Below, one piece after another: positions 46,474 to 56,430 of a stretch of DNA of 64,000 bases. How positions within the stretch are numbered: position 1 is the first letter of the stretch; every line of letters begins with the position of its first letter. A program made the translations under genes and the position numbers. This stretch comes from Ignavibacteriales bacterium (GTDB lineage: Bacteria; Bacteroidota; Ignavibacteria; Ignavibacteriales; Melioribacteraceae). The notes beneath the pieces are model-generated. The model searched no databases. It saw only the letters and a list, made by a program, of their open reading frames with translations, and had not been told where the DNA came from. Location: the NCBI GenBank assembly GCA_020635275.1, contig JACKAA010000002.1:248001-312000 (forward strand), in the 5' to 3' direction.

Positions 46474-48729
46474 ATGAACGGCTTCAAAAATAATAATCAA
46501 GTTAAAACTGAAACAAGTACATCATTGAATTATTTTAACTTACTTAAATCTAATCTTGGTACTGTATTATTGATAAGTTTAGTTATTTTCTTATTCACAC
46601 TTCTATATGTTATTTTAGCTCAGGATGTCTATAAAAGCAATGCTGTACTTAAAATTTCAGAACCACAAGGGAAGAATATTTTAGACTCTCCATTTGAAGC
46701 CGCATTAGGTTCATCAAGCACCGATAGATACATAGCTAATGAAATTGGTGTAATGATGAATAGAACTATAAGAGAAGAAGTCGCAAGAGCTGTAATTGAT
46801 TCATTTAAAGTTGCTGGAAACAAGAATAATTTCGACCTTCTTTTTTATGATAATAATATATTCAGTGACACTGATAAAAAAGTTCGCTCCGACCAATCTC
46901 TAGCTGCTCAGTTTCTTGAGAACGTTGAAATTAAACAAATGGAAGGATTAAGTTTTATTGAAATAGCTGTTGAATCTGGATCTCCATCTGAAGCTGCTTT
47001 AATTGCTAATAGTTATGCAAAAGTATATAAAGATTTCAATTTAGCTGATAGTAGAAAACAATTAACAAAACTAAAAGAATTTCTAGCTGATCAAAGAGAT
47101 GAAAAATTTAATGAATTAATTACTGCCGAAGACAATTTGAAAGTTTATCAGATTCAGGGTGGCGGAGTTGAATTAGGCCAACAAGCTTTAACTTTAATAC
47201 AAACTACTTCTCAATTTGAAGCTGATAAAAATAGAGTTCAAATTGAAATGAGCATGGCAAAAGAGAGCTTAGAGCAATTGCAAAATGAGCTTAGAAAAAG
47301 AGATATAACTGTTTCTAATTACATGGAAAACCAAACAGCTCAGCCAGAAATAAAATTGTTAAGAGAAGAAATAGCAAGTGAACAAATTCAAAAAACAAAA
47401 GCCCTAGCTGCTTCAAATGGCAACTTAAATAGTTCTTCTCTTGTTGAAAAATACGATAATAAAATTTATAACCTAAACACCAAATTAAATGAACTCATAA
47501 AAAATTATCGTTCAAAAGTACTCGCAAGCAGCCCTGAAGAGCTTAAACAACTAACTCAAGAAATTTTTCAAGCAGAATTAAAATTTGAATCTTTAAAAGC
47601 ACAATATAATCAGTTAAACCAAGTTGTTTCTTCTTATGACAGACAATTTAATCAATTACCTGAAAAAACATTAGAACTTGCTCGTTTAGAAAGAAATAGA
47701 CAATCTCTTGAAAAGTTATATACTGTTTTAGATGCAAAATATCAGGAGGCATTAATCAATGAGCAATCTACCCCAGGCAATGTTGTTATAATGAGTGATG
47801 CACGTCCTCCGGGTGGACCTTCAAAACCAAACAGACCTTTATTAGCAATATTGGGATTAATTCTTGGTTTTGGTGTTGCATTTAGCTTTGTCTTTTTAAG
47901 AGATTATTTTGATAAAACTGTTAAAACTCCTGAAGACATTGAAAAACATTCAGCAAATGTTTTGGCTTGGATTCCTAAATTTGAACAAAAAATTGATAAA
48001 TCTAAGAAAAATGCCGAAATATTCGTTGGCGGTGCTTCAGAAGCGGCAGCTGGTGAATCTTATAGAACTCTCAGAACAAGGATTCAGTTTTCAAAAATTA
48101 AAGATGGTGGAAAAAGTATTCTTGTTACTTCATCTGCACCTCAAGAGGGTAAAACGACAGTATCTGCTAATTTAGCAGCAAGCTTTGCTCAATCAAATAA
48201 AAAAACAATTTTGTTAGATTGTGATTTAAGAATTCCAAGAGTAAATGAAGTATTTGGCGGAATGAAATCTCCAGGTTTTACAAACTATTTATTCAAACAA
48301 GCATCATTTGATGATATTTTAAGAAAAACTGATTTTGAGAATCTTTTTTATATAGCTGCTGGCACAATCCCAACAAATCCCTCTGAGATTCTTGGATCAG
48401 AACAAATGAAAGAATTTGTTGAAAAACTTAAAGAAAATTTTGATATTGTAATTTTAGATTCTCCTCCAGTAATGACTATTACAGATGCCGAAGTTTTATC
48501 TCATATTGTTGATATGAGCATTTTAGTAGTATTTGCAGAAAAAACAGAAGTTGATTGGCTAATTGAAGCTACTAATCAATTGACAAAACATGGTCAAAAA
48601 TCATTTATTGGAACAGTACTTAACAATTTCGATTATAATAGCGGATATAGATCATATAATAAATATAATCATAGCAAATATTATTCAAGAGTTGATGAAA
48701 CAAAACAAAAAGAATGGGTTAAATCTTAA
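46474..48729 (+). CDS. Wzc-type chain-length regulator / tyrosine autokinase
   Basis: A 751-residue protein. N-terminal Wzz domain with one helix at about 30-50 and a second near 450-470 (RPLLAILGLILGFG, preceded by the proline-rich PPGGPSKPNRP), long coiled-coil-rich periplasmic part between them, then a cytoplasmic BY-kinase domain: Walker A SAPQEGKTT with Lys560, Walker A' LLDCDLRIPR and Walker B VILDSPP. The C-terminus has a tyrosine cluster (YNSGYRSYNKYNHSKYYS), the autophosphorylation tail. It controls chain length and export of the EPS. It is the last gene of the operon, followed by a terminator. Confidence 0.94.
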   Translation: MNGFKNNNQVKTETSTSLNYFNLLKSNLGTVLLISLVIFLFTLLYVILAQDVYKSNAVLKISEPQGKNILDSPFEAALGSSSTDRYIANEIGVMMNRTIREEVARAVIDSFKVAGNKNNFDLLFYDNNIFSDTDKKVRSDQSLAAQFLENVEIKQMEGLSFIEIAVESGSPSEAALIANSYAKVYKDFNLADSRKQLTKLKEFLADQRDEKFNELITAEDNLKVYQIQGGGVELGQQALTLIQTTSQFEADKNRVQIEMSMAKESLEQLQNELRKRDITVSNYMENQTAQPEIKLLREEIASEQIQKTKALAASNGNLNSSSLVEKYDNKIYNLNTKLNELIKNYRSKVLASSPEELKQLTQEIFQAELKFESLKAQYNQLNQVVSSYDRQFNQLPEKTLELARLERNRQSLEKLYTVLDAKYQEALINEQSTPGNVVIMSDARPPGGPSKPNRPLLAILGLILGFGVAFSFVFLRDYFDKTVKTPEDIEKHSANVLAWIPKFEQKIDKSKKNAEIFVGGASEAAAGESYRTLRTRIQFSKIKDGGKSILVTSSAPQEGKTTVSANLAASFAQSNKKTILLDCDLRIPRVNEVFGGMKSPGFTNYLFKQASFDDILRKTDFENLFYIAAGTIPTNPSEILGSEQMKEFVEKLKENFDIVILDSPPVMTITDAEVLSHIVDMSILVVFAEKTEVDWLIEATNQLTKHGQKSFIGTVLNNFDYNSGYRSYNKYNHSKYYSRVDETKQKEWVKS

Positions 48730-48755
48730 CAAAGATATAAAGACTTTACTTAATC

Positions 48756-48782
48756 AAAACCTCGCAATTGCGAGGTTTTTTT
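48756..48782. terminator. Bidirectional rho-independent terminator
   Basis: A perfect palindrome (CCTCGCAATTGCGAGG, 48760-48775) flanked by A4 and T7 ends the EPS operon and would also terminate the tRNA read on the minus strand. Confidence 0.85.
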
Positions 48783-48783
48783 G

Positions 48784-48857
48784 TACCCCGGAGAGGATTC
48801 GAACCTCCGACCTACAGTTTAGGAAACTGACGCTCTATCCTGCTGAGCTACCGGGGC
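48784..48857 (-). tRNA. tRNA-Arg (anticodon CCT)
   Basis: A 74-nt cloverleaf on the minus strand. The acceptor GCCCCGG pairs with CCGGGGT (one G-T), the D arm is AGCTCAGCAGGATAGAGC, the anticodon loop is TTCCTAA and the T loop is TTCGAAT. CCA is not encoded. It borders the EPS cluster. Confidence 0.93.
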
Positions 48858-49328
48858 AGATATAAAAGATTGAATAAAACTAACGAAAAACCTTTGGCTT
48901 TCAAACTTAGCAAAAACTCTATTTATTTTTCACATAAATTATATTCTAATGAGGAATGTTATAAAATTATTCAAGAACTTAAATCTTAATATTATATTAA
49001 AACTTTCAAATAATGTAAATAGAGGTTCTCAATTATGTGTGTTTCAAAATAAACCAAAATTTCATGTGAACAATGATATTAGTTAATTTAAATCAATAAA
49101 TACTTAATAAGAATTGCTTAGAGAAACTTATTGTTTTTAAAAATCAGATGTTTTTGGACTATTAATTATGAAAAAATACATATTTGATATTACATAAATC
49201 ACTTAATAAAAGTGTTTACTAATTTATTTTAATTATTTATTTTATTTATACAATTCTCTAAAATAATGTTATGCATTCAATATCATTTCTTTCCCTTTTT
49301 TTTTGAAAATCGATAATGGGAAAATTAA
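48858..49328. other. Intergenic, nothing recognised
   Basis: About 470 bp of A/T-rich sequence between the tRNA and the next plus-strand gene. It should contain both promoters, but no clear boxes, hairpins or coding frame were found. Confidence 0.5.
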
Positions 49329-52300
49329 ATGAATAAACTAATATTCTATTTGCTAATTATTACATCATATGTTTTAAGCCAAACAACTCCGGTTATCACG
49401 AAGCAACCGCAGGATCAAATAGTAGAATTTGGTCAAACAGCATCATTTTCTGTTTCAGCTACATCTACTGGAACTCTTGGCTATCAATGGTGGAGAGTTC
49501 CTTATGTTAGTGAAGCAGAAAGTAAAATTGTAGGAGCAAATACAAATACATTTCGAATATTAAATACTACAAATGAAGATGATCAAACGCAATACTTGTG
49601 TGAAGTAAAAAATTTGGATGGTTATCCGGAGAACGAATTTTGGATTAATTCAGATACAGTAGGTTTAACTGTTATTCCATCTGAGAAAAAAATAATAATA
49701 ATTACAAATCCTTCCAAATTATCATTCATTCAAGAATTCAAATCTGATACAACAATTTCTATAGAATGGATTTCAAATAATATTGAATATATTAATATCG
49801 AATATTCAGTTGATGGAGGGAACTCTTGGATTCAAATAGTAAATGGTTTAAATGCTTCTATTAAAAAATATGATTGGAAAGTCCCAAATACTCCTTCAAT
49901 ATTCTGTAAATTAAAAATATCTGAATCAAATAATAAAGAAGTTTTCGAAATTTTCCCTTTTCGTAGTTCTTGGGAAGATGATCTTGCACATTTTTTTATA
50001 ATAAGCGGTGTAAATAGATGGAAAATGTTGGAAAATATTACTGACCAAAATTTAACAGACATAAAATTTAGTGATAAAAATAATGGAATAATATGGGGAA
50101 ACAATAATATTCTGAAAACTGAAAATGGAGGTGATAGCTGGGAAGAATTATATGATTTTACTTGGAGAAACCTTACAGATGTTAATTTTATTTCTAAAAC
50201 TATTGGATATGGATTTAGTGATAAGAACATTTATAAAACAATTGATGGAGGAAGATCTTGGCATCCCATTTATTCTCACAATTTATCAGATGAAATTTCA
50301 AATATGTTCTTTTTAGATGAAATAAACGGTTGGTTTATTTCCTTGCAGTCAGACTATTATAAACTATATAGGACTGATGACGGCGGTATTACCTGGCAAC
50401 TAATTTATCAGTTAGATGATCTTTTTGATGATCATCACATAATAAATACTAGTGAAATTAGTTTTATTTCTGAAACTGTAGGTTTTATAAGATTAAGTTT
50501 ATATTATAAATATACGAATGATTTTAAAAAAGATAAGCATGATGCTATTACTCATTACTACACTTTTAATAAATTGATTAAGACAAATGATGGCGGAAAA
50601 ACTTGGGTTGATATTGGTTCATATATAGAATCATATTCATATATAAATGAAACTCAAGGAGGAACAATTTCACAACCTAACGAATCATATTGGGGTAGTA
50701 TATCACCAATAAATGATGAAATATCATTTACTCATCAATATAGTAGCTGGGTGTTCGGATATTTTTTAAATAAAATTCATTTTTATGATGAAAATATTGG
50801 TTGGTTTTCGGGAAATATTAAAGATGCTATAAATGAAAATATTGATGGTAAGTTAATAATTTCAACGACAACAAATGGTGGTGAAAATTGGATTTTACAA
50901 TCATTTGATTTTAAAGATAAAAATAGTAAAATCACATTAAATAATATCTATTCATACGATGGGGGAACTTGTTGGGCAGTTGGAGATAATGGAACAATTT
51001 TAAAGTACGGTGAAGTTAATACTTCTCCCGAAAATTGGACGAGAACATTAACTGTTAAAGATAACTTATCAAACTCAATAGTAGTCTCTTTTGGTCAATC
51101 CTTTAATGCAACAAATTCAATTGATAATAATATTGGTGAAAAAGAATTACCACCACTTCCTCCTCAAGGCGCATTTGATACAAGGTTCATTCTTGATGAT
51201 AATTCCTCTACACTTCTTGATTTGAGAAACAGTGAAGAAATTGAGATTACTTGGACATTACAATTTCAACCAAGCAGTAGCGGTTATCCAATAGTATTAA
51301 AATGGAATAAAGATTATCTACCATTTGGTAGTTTTTTTCTCAAAGATGTAATTACCGGAACAATAATAAATGTTGACATGAAGTTAAATGATAGCTTAAT
51401 TGTTACTAATGAATCAATAAATAAGCTTCAAATTAAATATAAAGAACAATGTAGCTCAACTATTGTAAATAGTACGAATTGGGACTTATTATCAATTCCA
51501 TTAGCTACCGAAAATATGAATGTTGGTTCTATTTTTCCAAATAATGAAGCCCAAGTAATTAAATTTGAGAATAATTATAAAAACACAGAAATTCTTGAAA
51601 ATGGAGTTGGATATTGGGTAAAATTTGCTGAAAAGGGGATAACTAATGTTTATGGAGAAGAAATAAATGTTCCGATTCCGGTTAAGAAAGGTTGGAATAT
51701 AATAGGCCCATATAATAAAGAATTAAGTATTGATAAAATACAAACAACACCACCTGGAATAGTAACAAGTGATTATTATGGATTTAAAAACGGATATTTT
51801 ATTGCTGATAAAATTGAAGTTTGGAAAGGATATTGGATAAAAGTAAATCAAGATGGAGAAATAACATTTGCAGATACTTCTCCACTTGGCAAAGAGTCCT
51901 TTATTAAGGAACCGGATACAGAACCATCAATTTCATTTGATATAATTGCATATGATGGAGTAAGTGATAGTATTAAGCTTACTTTTGGATTGGACTCATT
52001 AGCAACAAATGGATACAATCCATTGCTTGGAGAAAAAGAACTTCCCCCGCTTCCACCATTAGGTGTTTTTGATGCTAGATTAGAAATACCAGACACATTA
52101 ATAACAAGCTATTCTGATTACAGACCTTTAGCTGTGGCCTGTTATGAATACAAAATTAGTTATCAGCTTGGTGATAGTTCTTTAGGATTAACTCTTAGTT
52201 GGAATTTACCCGAAGGAGTTACACTTATTCTTTCAGATATGTTTGGAGGCTCCATATTTAATATTTATGCAGATGCCGGTGAAGGATCATACACAATTGG

Positions 52301-52646
52301 CAATACGGAAATAAATAATGCAAAACTAACGTTATGTTACAGTAACTTAATAGTTGCACAGCATGAAAAGGATTTAATTCCAGATGATTACAGTCTTTTA
52401 CAAAATTATCCTAATCCTTTCAATCCAACAACAAGAATACAGTTTGCATTGCCTAGAGAAAGCAGAATATCACTTATCATATATAACATCTTAGGTCAAA
52501 AGGTAACTGAACTTGTTAATCAGCAGCTAAAGGCTGGTTATCATGAAGTAGAGTTTAATAGTTCACAATATACCTCTGGAATTTATATTTACAGATTACA
52601 AGCAAATGAATTTGTTGAAACAAAGAAGATGATATTTTTGAAGTAG
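49329..52646 (+). CDS. Secreted Ig / Ycf48-like propeller protein with T9SS sorting domain
   Basis: A 1105-residue protein with signal peptide 1-18 (YVLSQ). Domains: Ig-like about 20-120 (GYQWWRVPY, close to the Ig domain of the beta-helix protein at 24835), a Kre9-like beta domain about 128-215, a Ycf48/BNR-type propeller about 225-575 with repeated KTxDGGxSW strands, two copies of a module with GEKELPPLPP (around 603 and 900), and a T9SS tail from about 1020 (NYPNPFNPTT, GYHEVEFNSS). Likely a surface protein; no enzymatic role is evident. Confidence 0.92.
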   Translation: MNKLIFYLLIITSYVLSQTTPVITKQPQDQIVEFGQTASFSVSATSTGTLGYQWWRVPYVSEAESKIVGANTNTFRILNTTNEDDQTQYLCEVKNLDGYPENEFWINSDTVGLTVIPSEKKIIIITNPSKLSFIQEFKSDTTISIEWISNNIEYINIEYSVDGGNSWIQIVNGLNASIKKYDWKVPNTPSIFCKLKISESNNKEVFEIFPFRSSWEDDLAHFFIISGVNRWKMLENITDQNLTDIKFSDKNNGIIWGNNNILKTENGGDSWEELYDFTWRNLTDVNFISKTIGYGFSDKNIYKTIDGGRSWHPIYSHNLSDEISNMFFLDEINGWFISLQSDYYKLYRTDDGGITWQLIYQLDDLFDDHHIINTSEISFISETVGFIRLSLYYKYTNDFKKDKHDAITHYYTFNKLIKTNDGGKTWVDIGSYIESYSYINETQGGTISQPNESYWGSISPINDEISFTHQYSSWVFGYFLNKIHFYDENIGWFSGNIKDAINENIDGKLIISTTTNGGENWILQSFDFKDKNSKITLNNIYSYDGGTCWAVGDNGTILKYGEVNTSPENWTRTLTVKDNLSNSIVVSFGQSFNATNSIDNNIGEKELPPLPPQGAFDTRFILDDNSSTLLDLRNSEEIEITWTLQFQPSSSGYPIVLKWNKDYLPFGSFFLKDVITGTIINVDMKLNDSLIVTNESINKLQIKYKEQCSSTIVNSTNWDLLSIPLATENMNVGSIFPNNEAQVIKFENNYKNTEILENGVGYWVKFAEKGITNVYGEEINVPIPVKKGWNIIGPYNKELSIDKIQTTPPGIVTSDYYGFKNGYFIADKIEVWKGYWIKVNQDGEITFADTSPLGKESFIKEPDTEPSISFDIIAYDGVSDSIKLTFGLDSLATNGYNPLLGEKELPPLPPLGVFDARLEIPDTLITSYSDYRPLAVACYEYKISYQLGDSSLGLTLSWNLPEGVTLILSDMFGGSIFNIYADAGEGSYTIGNTEINNAKLTLCYSNLIVAQHEKDLIPDDYSLLQNYPNPFNPTTRIQFALPRESRISLIIYNILGQKVTELVNQQLKAGYHEVEFNSSQYTSGIYIYRLQANEFVETKKMIFLK

Positions 52647-52827
52647 TTTAAAAATAATTTTTTTTTTAGACCTGCTGGAACCATATTGAATAACTTTAAA
52701 ATATTAAATTCTAACAATCTTTTCCAATATTACCAGACATTCTTGTTTGGCTTAATTGTAATTGCCTCCCTTTTTAGATAATTTTATATCCATAAAATTA
52801 ACTTATTATTCAAATTAGGAGTTTAAA

Positions 52828-54117
52828 ATGACAACTATTGTAGATGTTTTAGGAAGAGAAATACTTGATTCAAGAGGTAATCCAACTGTTGAGGTGGAAG
52901 TTCTTCTTGAATCTGGAATTATTGGTCGTGCAGCCGTACCAAGCGGTGCTTCAACTGGCGAACATGAAGCCGTTGAACTTAGAGATACTAAAAAGAAAAG
53001 ATATTTAGGCAAAGGTGTTCAAAAAGCAGTAAGCAACGTAAATGACATTATCGCTGACCTTTTAATTGATTTTGATGCAGCTGATCAAGTTGGTATAGAT
53101 AATTTTTTAATTGAATTAGATGGAACACCAAACAAATCTAAATTGGGTGCTAATGCTATTCTTGGCGTTTCATTGGCATGTGCTAAAGCGGCTGCAGAAG
53201 CATTAGAATTGCCTTTATATCGTTATATTGGCGGAACTAGTGCTAGAGTTTTACCTGTGCCAATGATGAACATCCTAAATGGTGGTTCACATGCTGATAA
53301 CACTGTTGATTTTCAAGAATTTATGATTATGCCTCATGGTGCGCCAAATTTTGCAGAAGCTTTAAGAATGGGAACAGAAACTTTTCATTCATTAAAATCT
53401 GTATTAAAGAAAAATGGTTTTTCTACTTCTGTTGGTGATGAAGGCGGATTTGCTCCAAATTTAAAATCAAATGAGCAAACTCTTGATTTAATTTTGGAAT
53501 CAATTACTAAAGCCGGTTACAAACCTGGAAAAGATATAAGTTTGGCTCTTGATGTTGCTTCAAGTGAAATGTATGATAAAAAGAAAAACAAATATGTTTT
53601 CTTTAAATCAGATAAATCTGAAAAAACTTCTGATGAAATGATTAAGATTTATGAAAAATTAACAAAGGATTATCCAATTGTTTCTATTGAAGATGGATTA
53701 GATGAAAATGACTGGAAGGGTTGGAAAAACTTAACAGACGCTATTGGCGGAAGAGTTCAATTAGTTGGCGATGACTTATTTGTAACCAATACCAAAAGAT
53801 TAAGTGAAGGTATTGAAAAAGGAATTGCTAATTCAATCTTAATTAAAGTTAACCAAATTGGAACATTAACAGAAACTTTGGATGCAATAGAAATGGCAAA
53901 ACGTGCGGGTTATACGAATGTAATTAGTCACAGATCTGGTGAAACAGAAGATACTACTATTGCTGATATAGCTGTTGCAACTAACGCAGGACAAATTAAA
54001 ACCGGTTCAGCAAGCAGAAGTGATAGAATTGCAAAATATAATCAATTATTAAGAATTGAAGAAGAATTGGATATTACAGCAATTTATCCTGGTCTTTCTG
54101 CAATCAATACAAAGTAG
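52828..54117 (+). CDS. eno: Enolase
   Basis: A 429-residue enolase (2-phosphoglycerate to phosphoenolpyruvate, glycolysis). The N-terminal REILDSRGNPTVEVE, SGASTGEHEAVELRD, GDEGGFAPNL, SIEDGLDENDW, KVNQIGTLTET and SHRSGETEDT are all in place; the length is normal. AGGAG lies eight bases before the ATG. It is transcribed alone, with a repeat and a terminator behind it. Confidence 0.98.
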   Translation: MTTIVDVLGREILDSRGNPTVEVEVLLESGIIGRAAVPSGASTGEHEAVELRDTKKKRYLGKGVQKAVSNVNDIIADLLIDFDAADQVGIDNFLIELDGTPNKSKLGANAILGVSLACAKAAAEALELPLYRYIGGTSARVLPVPMMNILNGGSHADNTVDFQEFMIMPHGAPNFAEALRMGTETFHSLKSVLKKNGFSTSVGDEGGFAPNLKSNEQTLDLILESITKAGYKPGKDISLALDVASSEMYDKKKNKYVFFKSDKSEKTSDEMIKIYEKLTKDYPIVSIEDGLDENDWKGWKNLTDAIGGRVQLVGDDLFVTNTKRLSEGIEKGIANSILIKVNQIGTLTETLDAIEMAKRAGYTNVISHRSGETEDTTIADIAVATNAGQIKTGSASRSDRIAKYNQLLRIEEELDITAIYPGLSAINTK

Positions 54118-54140
54118 AAATTTTTGAAATATAATTAATC

Positions 54141-54232
54141 GTCATTTCAAATAAATGTGAGAAATCTTAGATTTTGATTTAATTTAAAGATTCTCACGTC
54201 GCCCGTCTGCTGACGGACTCCTCGGAATGACA
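54141..54232. repeat. Palindromic intergenic repeat (GTCATTTC...GGAATGAC)
   Basis: The ends are inverted (GTCATT/AATGAC). Inside, GTGAGAAATCTT pairs with AAGATTCTCAC, and CCGTC-TGCT-GACGG forms a further small hairpin. A decayed relative is at 35106. Confidence 0.65.
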
Positions 54233-54258
54233 GATGGTTTATATTTTGATAAAATCCA

Positions 54259-54290
54259 AAAATAGCTCGGAATTTCCGGGCTATTTTTTT
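54259..54290 (+). terminator. Rho-independent terminator after enolase
   Basis: AATAGCTCGGAA pairs with TTCCGGGCTATT (one G-T) and is followed by seven T. Confidence 0.8.
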
Positions 54291-54335
54291 ATCTAAAATA
54301 AAACTAATTTTGATCTTCACAAAATTTAGAAACAA

Positions 54336-55226
54336 ATGCCTTACATTGGAGAAATATCTGCATTAATAACTGCTCTTCTTTGGGCGGGAACAGCAATAGT
54401 TTTTACCGAAGCTACTAAAATTGTTGGTTCTTATGTTGTAAATATTACCCGACTAATTTTGGCAACAATCTATTTAATTTTTACAATTCTAATCTTTAAT
54501 CTAAACTACCAAATTTCTTGGGAACAAATTTATCTTTTGGGATTAAGCGGTATTATTGGTTTAGTTTTTGGCGATGGATTTTTATTCAAATCTTTTCAAT
54601 ATATTGGGGCAAGGTTAAGCATGCTTGTTATGACCCTTTCCCCTACTATTGCAGCTTTACTAGCTTACTTTTATTTAGGTGAAGAGCTTTCTGTTTGGGG
54701 AATTCTTGGAATTACAATTACAATTTCCGGAATTTCTATTGTTGTGTTTAAAAGATCTGAGCAACCAAGTGATGATTATAAGAAAAATAATTTAGGATAT
54801 TTATTTGCTTTTTTAGGTGCAATTGGTCAGGCAATCAATTTAATTTTTGCAAAAGAAGCTTTTCAAATTGGTGAAATAAATGGATTTGTAGCAACATTTT
54901 ACAGAATGGTACCATCAGTTCCATTTATGTATTTAATTGGTTTTCTATATCGTAAAAAGAGAAATAGTTTATTTATTCTTAAGCAAAAAAAGGATGCATT
55001 AAACTTTATTTTAATTGGTTCATTTATTGGGCCATTTCTAGGAATAACGTTCAGTTTAATTGCAGTAGCTTATACGTATGTTGGAATTGCTTCAACATTA
55101 ATGTCAACAGTGCCTATTTTAATGCTGCCAATAGTAAAATATTATTACAAAGAAAAACTTTCCTTAATCGCAATTATTGGAGCATTTGTAGCAGTTGTTG
55201 GAATTGCAATTTTATTTCTTAAGTAA
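54336..55226 (+). CDS. EamA-family (DMT superfamily) transporter
   Basis: A 296-residue inner-membrane protein with ten predicted helices arranged as two EamA repeats; the second repeat begins near residue 150 (LGYLFAFLGAIGQAINLIFAKEA would be its first helix, seen at about 149-171). Family members export metabolites or amino acids; the substrate is unknown. Confidence 0.9.
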   Translation: MPYIGEISALITALLWAGTAIVFTEATKIVGSYVVNITRLILATIYLIFTILIFNLNYQISWEQIYLLGLSGIIGLVFGDGFLFKSFQYIGARLSMLVMTLSPTIAALLAYFYLGEELSVWGILGITITISGISIVVFKRSEQPSDDYKKNNLGYLFAFLGAIGQAINLIFAKEAFQIGEINGFVATFYRMVPSVPFMYLIGFLYRKKRNSLFILKQKKDALNFILIGSFIGPFLGITFSLIAVAYTYVGIASTLMSTVPILMLPIVKYYYKEKLSLIAIIGAFVAVVGIAILFLK

Positions 55227-55227
55227 T

Positions 55228-56430
55228 TTATTTTCTTCCTTTTTCGTAATCATAAATAACTTTGCCAAGTTTTGATAAAAAAGGCAATGCAATTGTATCA
55301 TATTCGTACGTATCATCATTATAAATTTGATTTTCATTTACATGGATAACAGCAGATAGAAAAAACTTTACATCATTTCCCTCATCAACTATATAAGCAT
55401 TATCCAGCATAAATCCATAAGCATCACCTACTTTATTGTAAATTTTAATATTTTCTGGCATTGTATTTTTGGAATCGCCAAAAATGAAAAATTTAACGTA
55501 ACTATCCCAATATTCTTCACTTGAATATTTTGGGCAAACCGATTCTTTAGGAAGCATTGACATATAGTTTCTAAGAAATTTATAATCATCCTCTATTAAA
55601 TTAAATCGTTCACTTTCCTTAAAAAGTTCGGGATAGAAAATTCTAATAAGAAGATTATGCTGATCTCTTAATCCGAAAAAATTATTTGCCGAAAAATCTT
55701 TAGGCTCATTAATCAATTCTCCATTGGAATAATAACCTTTACCTTTTTTTGTATCTGATAGATTTAAATTAACATCGGTGGAATCAAATTTTGCAGGCTG
55801 TTCATAAATTATATTTCCCTCTTCATCATAAAATTTAATTGGATTTGTTTGACGATTTTGATCGGCTGTTCTGGCAACTTCTAGTCTATGTAAAATTCTA
55901 GTATTGTTAAATCCTTTTTTTCTTAGTCTGTCATTTAATTCCTTCTGACCAAGAAAATCAAACAATCTGTTAAATGCCTGATTATCACTTACTAGAAAAA
56001 CTCTCTTAATAAACTCCGCAATATTAGGATACCCGCATTCTGTTTTAAAATCCTTATCAAACGAAGTTAAACCTTCATATAAGCTATCAATGGAAAAATG
56101 AGTATATTTATTTAACCCCTTCATTTTTAGATCATTCAATTTTTCTAAAGATAAAACTGCTGCCGGAAATTTTACAGTGCTTGCCGGATAAAAATATTTT
56201 TGAGGATTTTCATTAAAAGAATAAGTTGTAAGATTTATTTTATCATCTTTATCTTTGTTTATTTGCGTATACAAAATTTGTACTTCAAATTTGTCCTTAT
56301 TTTGAACTACTGGAAATAATGAATCGGCATTTTCGCTGATAATTTTTTCTAAAATATTCACATGTTGAGAATAGCTTAATTGTGTCATAAATATTCCAAA
56401 TAAAATAATTAACAAAATTTTTATTTTCAT
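55228..56430 (-). CDS. Secreted serine hydrolase, beta-lactamase/PBP fold
   Basis: A 400-residue protein with signal peptide (about 1-22). Active-site motifs of the class A fold are present in order: STVK with Ser84 and Lys87, SDN (148-150) and KVG (333-335). An obvious Glu166-type residue of true class A lactamases is not seen, so it may be a peptidase or a DD-peptidase-like enzyme (PF13354 serine hydrolase). Its ATG overlaps the stop of the macro-domain gene (ATGA). Confidence 0.87.
   Translation of the reverse strand: MKIKILLIILFGIFMTQLSYSQHVNILEKIISENADSLFPVVQNKDKFEVQILYTQINKDKDDKINLTTYSFNENPQKYFYPASTVKFPAAVLSLEKLNDLKMKGLNKYTHFSIDSLYEGLTSFDKDFKTECGYPNIAEFIKRVFLVSDNQAFNRLFDFLGQKELNDRLRKKGFNNTRILHRLEVARTADQNRQTNPIKFYDEEGNIIYEQPAKFDSTDVNLNLSDTKKGKGYYSNGELINEPKDFSANNFFGLRDQHNLLIRIFYPELFKESERFNLIEDDYKFLRNYMSMLPKESVCPKYSSEEYWDSYVKFFIFGDSKNTMPENIKIYNKVGDAYGFMLDNAYIVDEGNDVKFFLSAVIHVNENQIYNDDTYEYDTIALPFLSKLGKVIYDYEKGRK

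Noticed and set aside
48784..48857. tRNA-Arg as an attachment site for an island
   Set aside because: No direct repeat of its 3' end and no integrase were found in the window.
48590..48865. Open frame running across the kinase end and the tRNA
   Set aside because: It overlaps tRNA-Arg on the other strand and the wzc-like gene in another frame; spurious.
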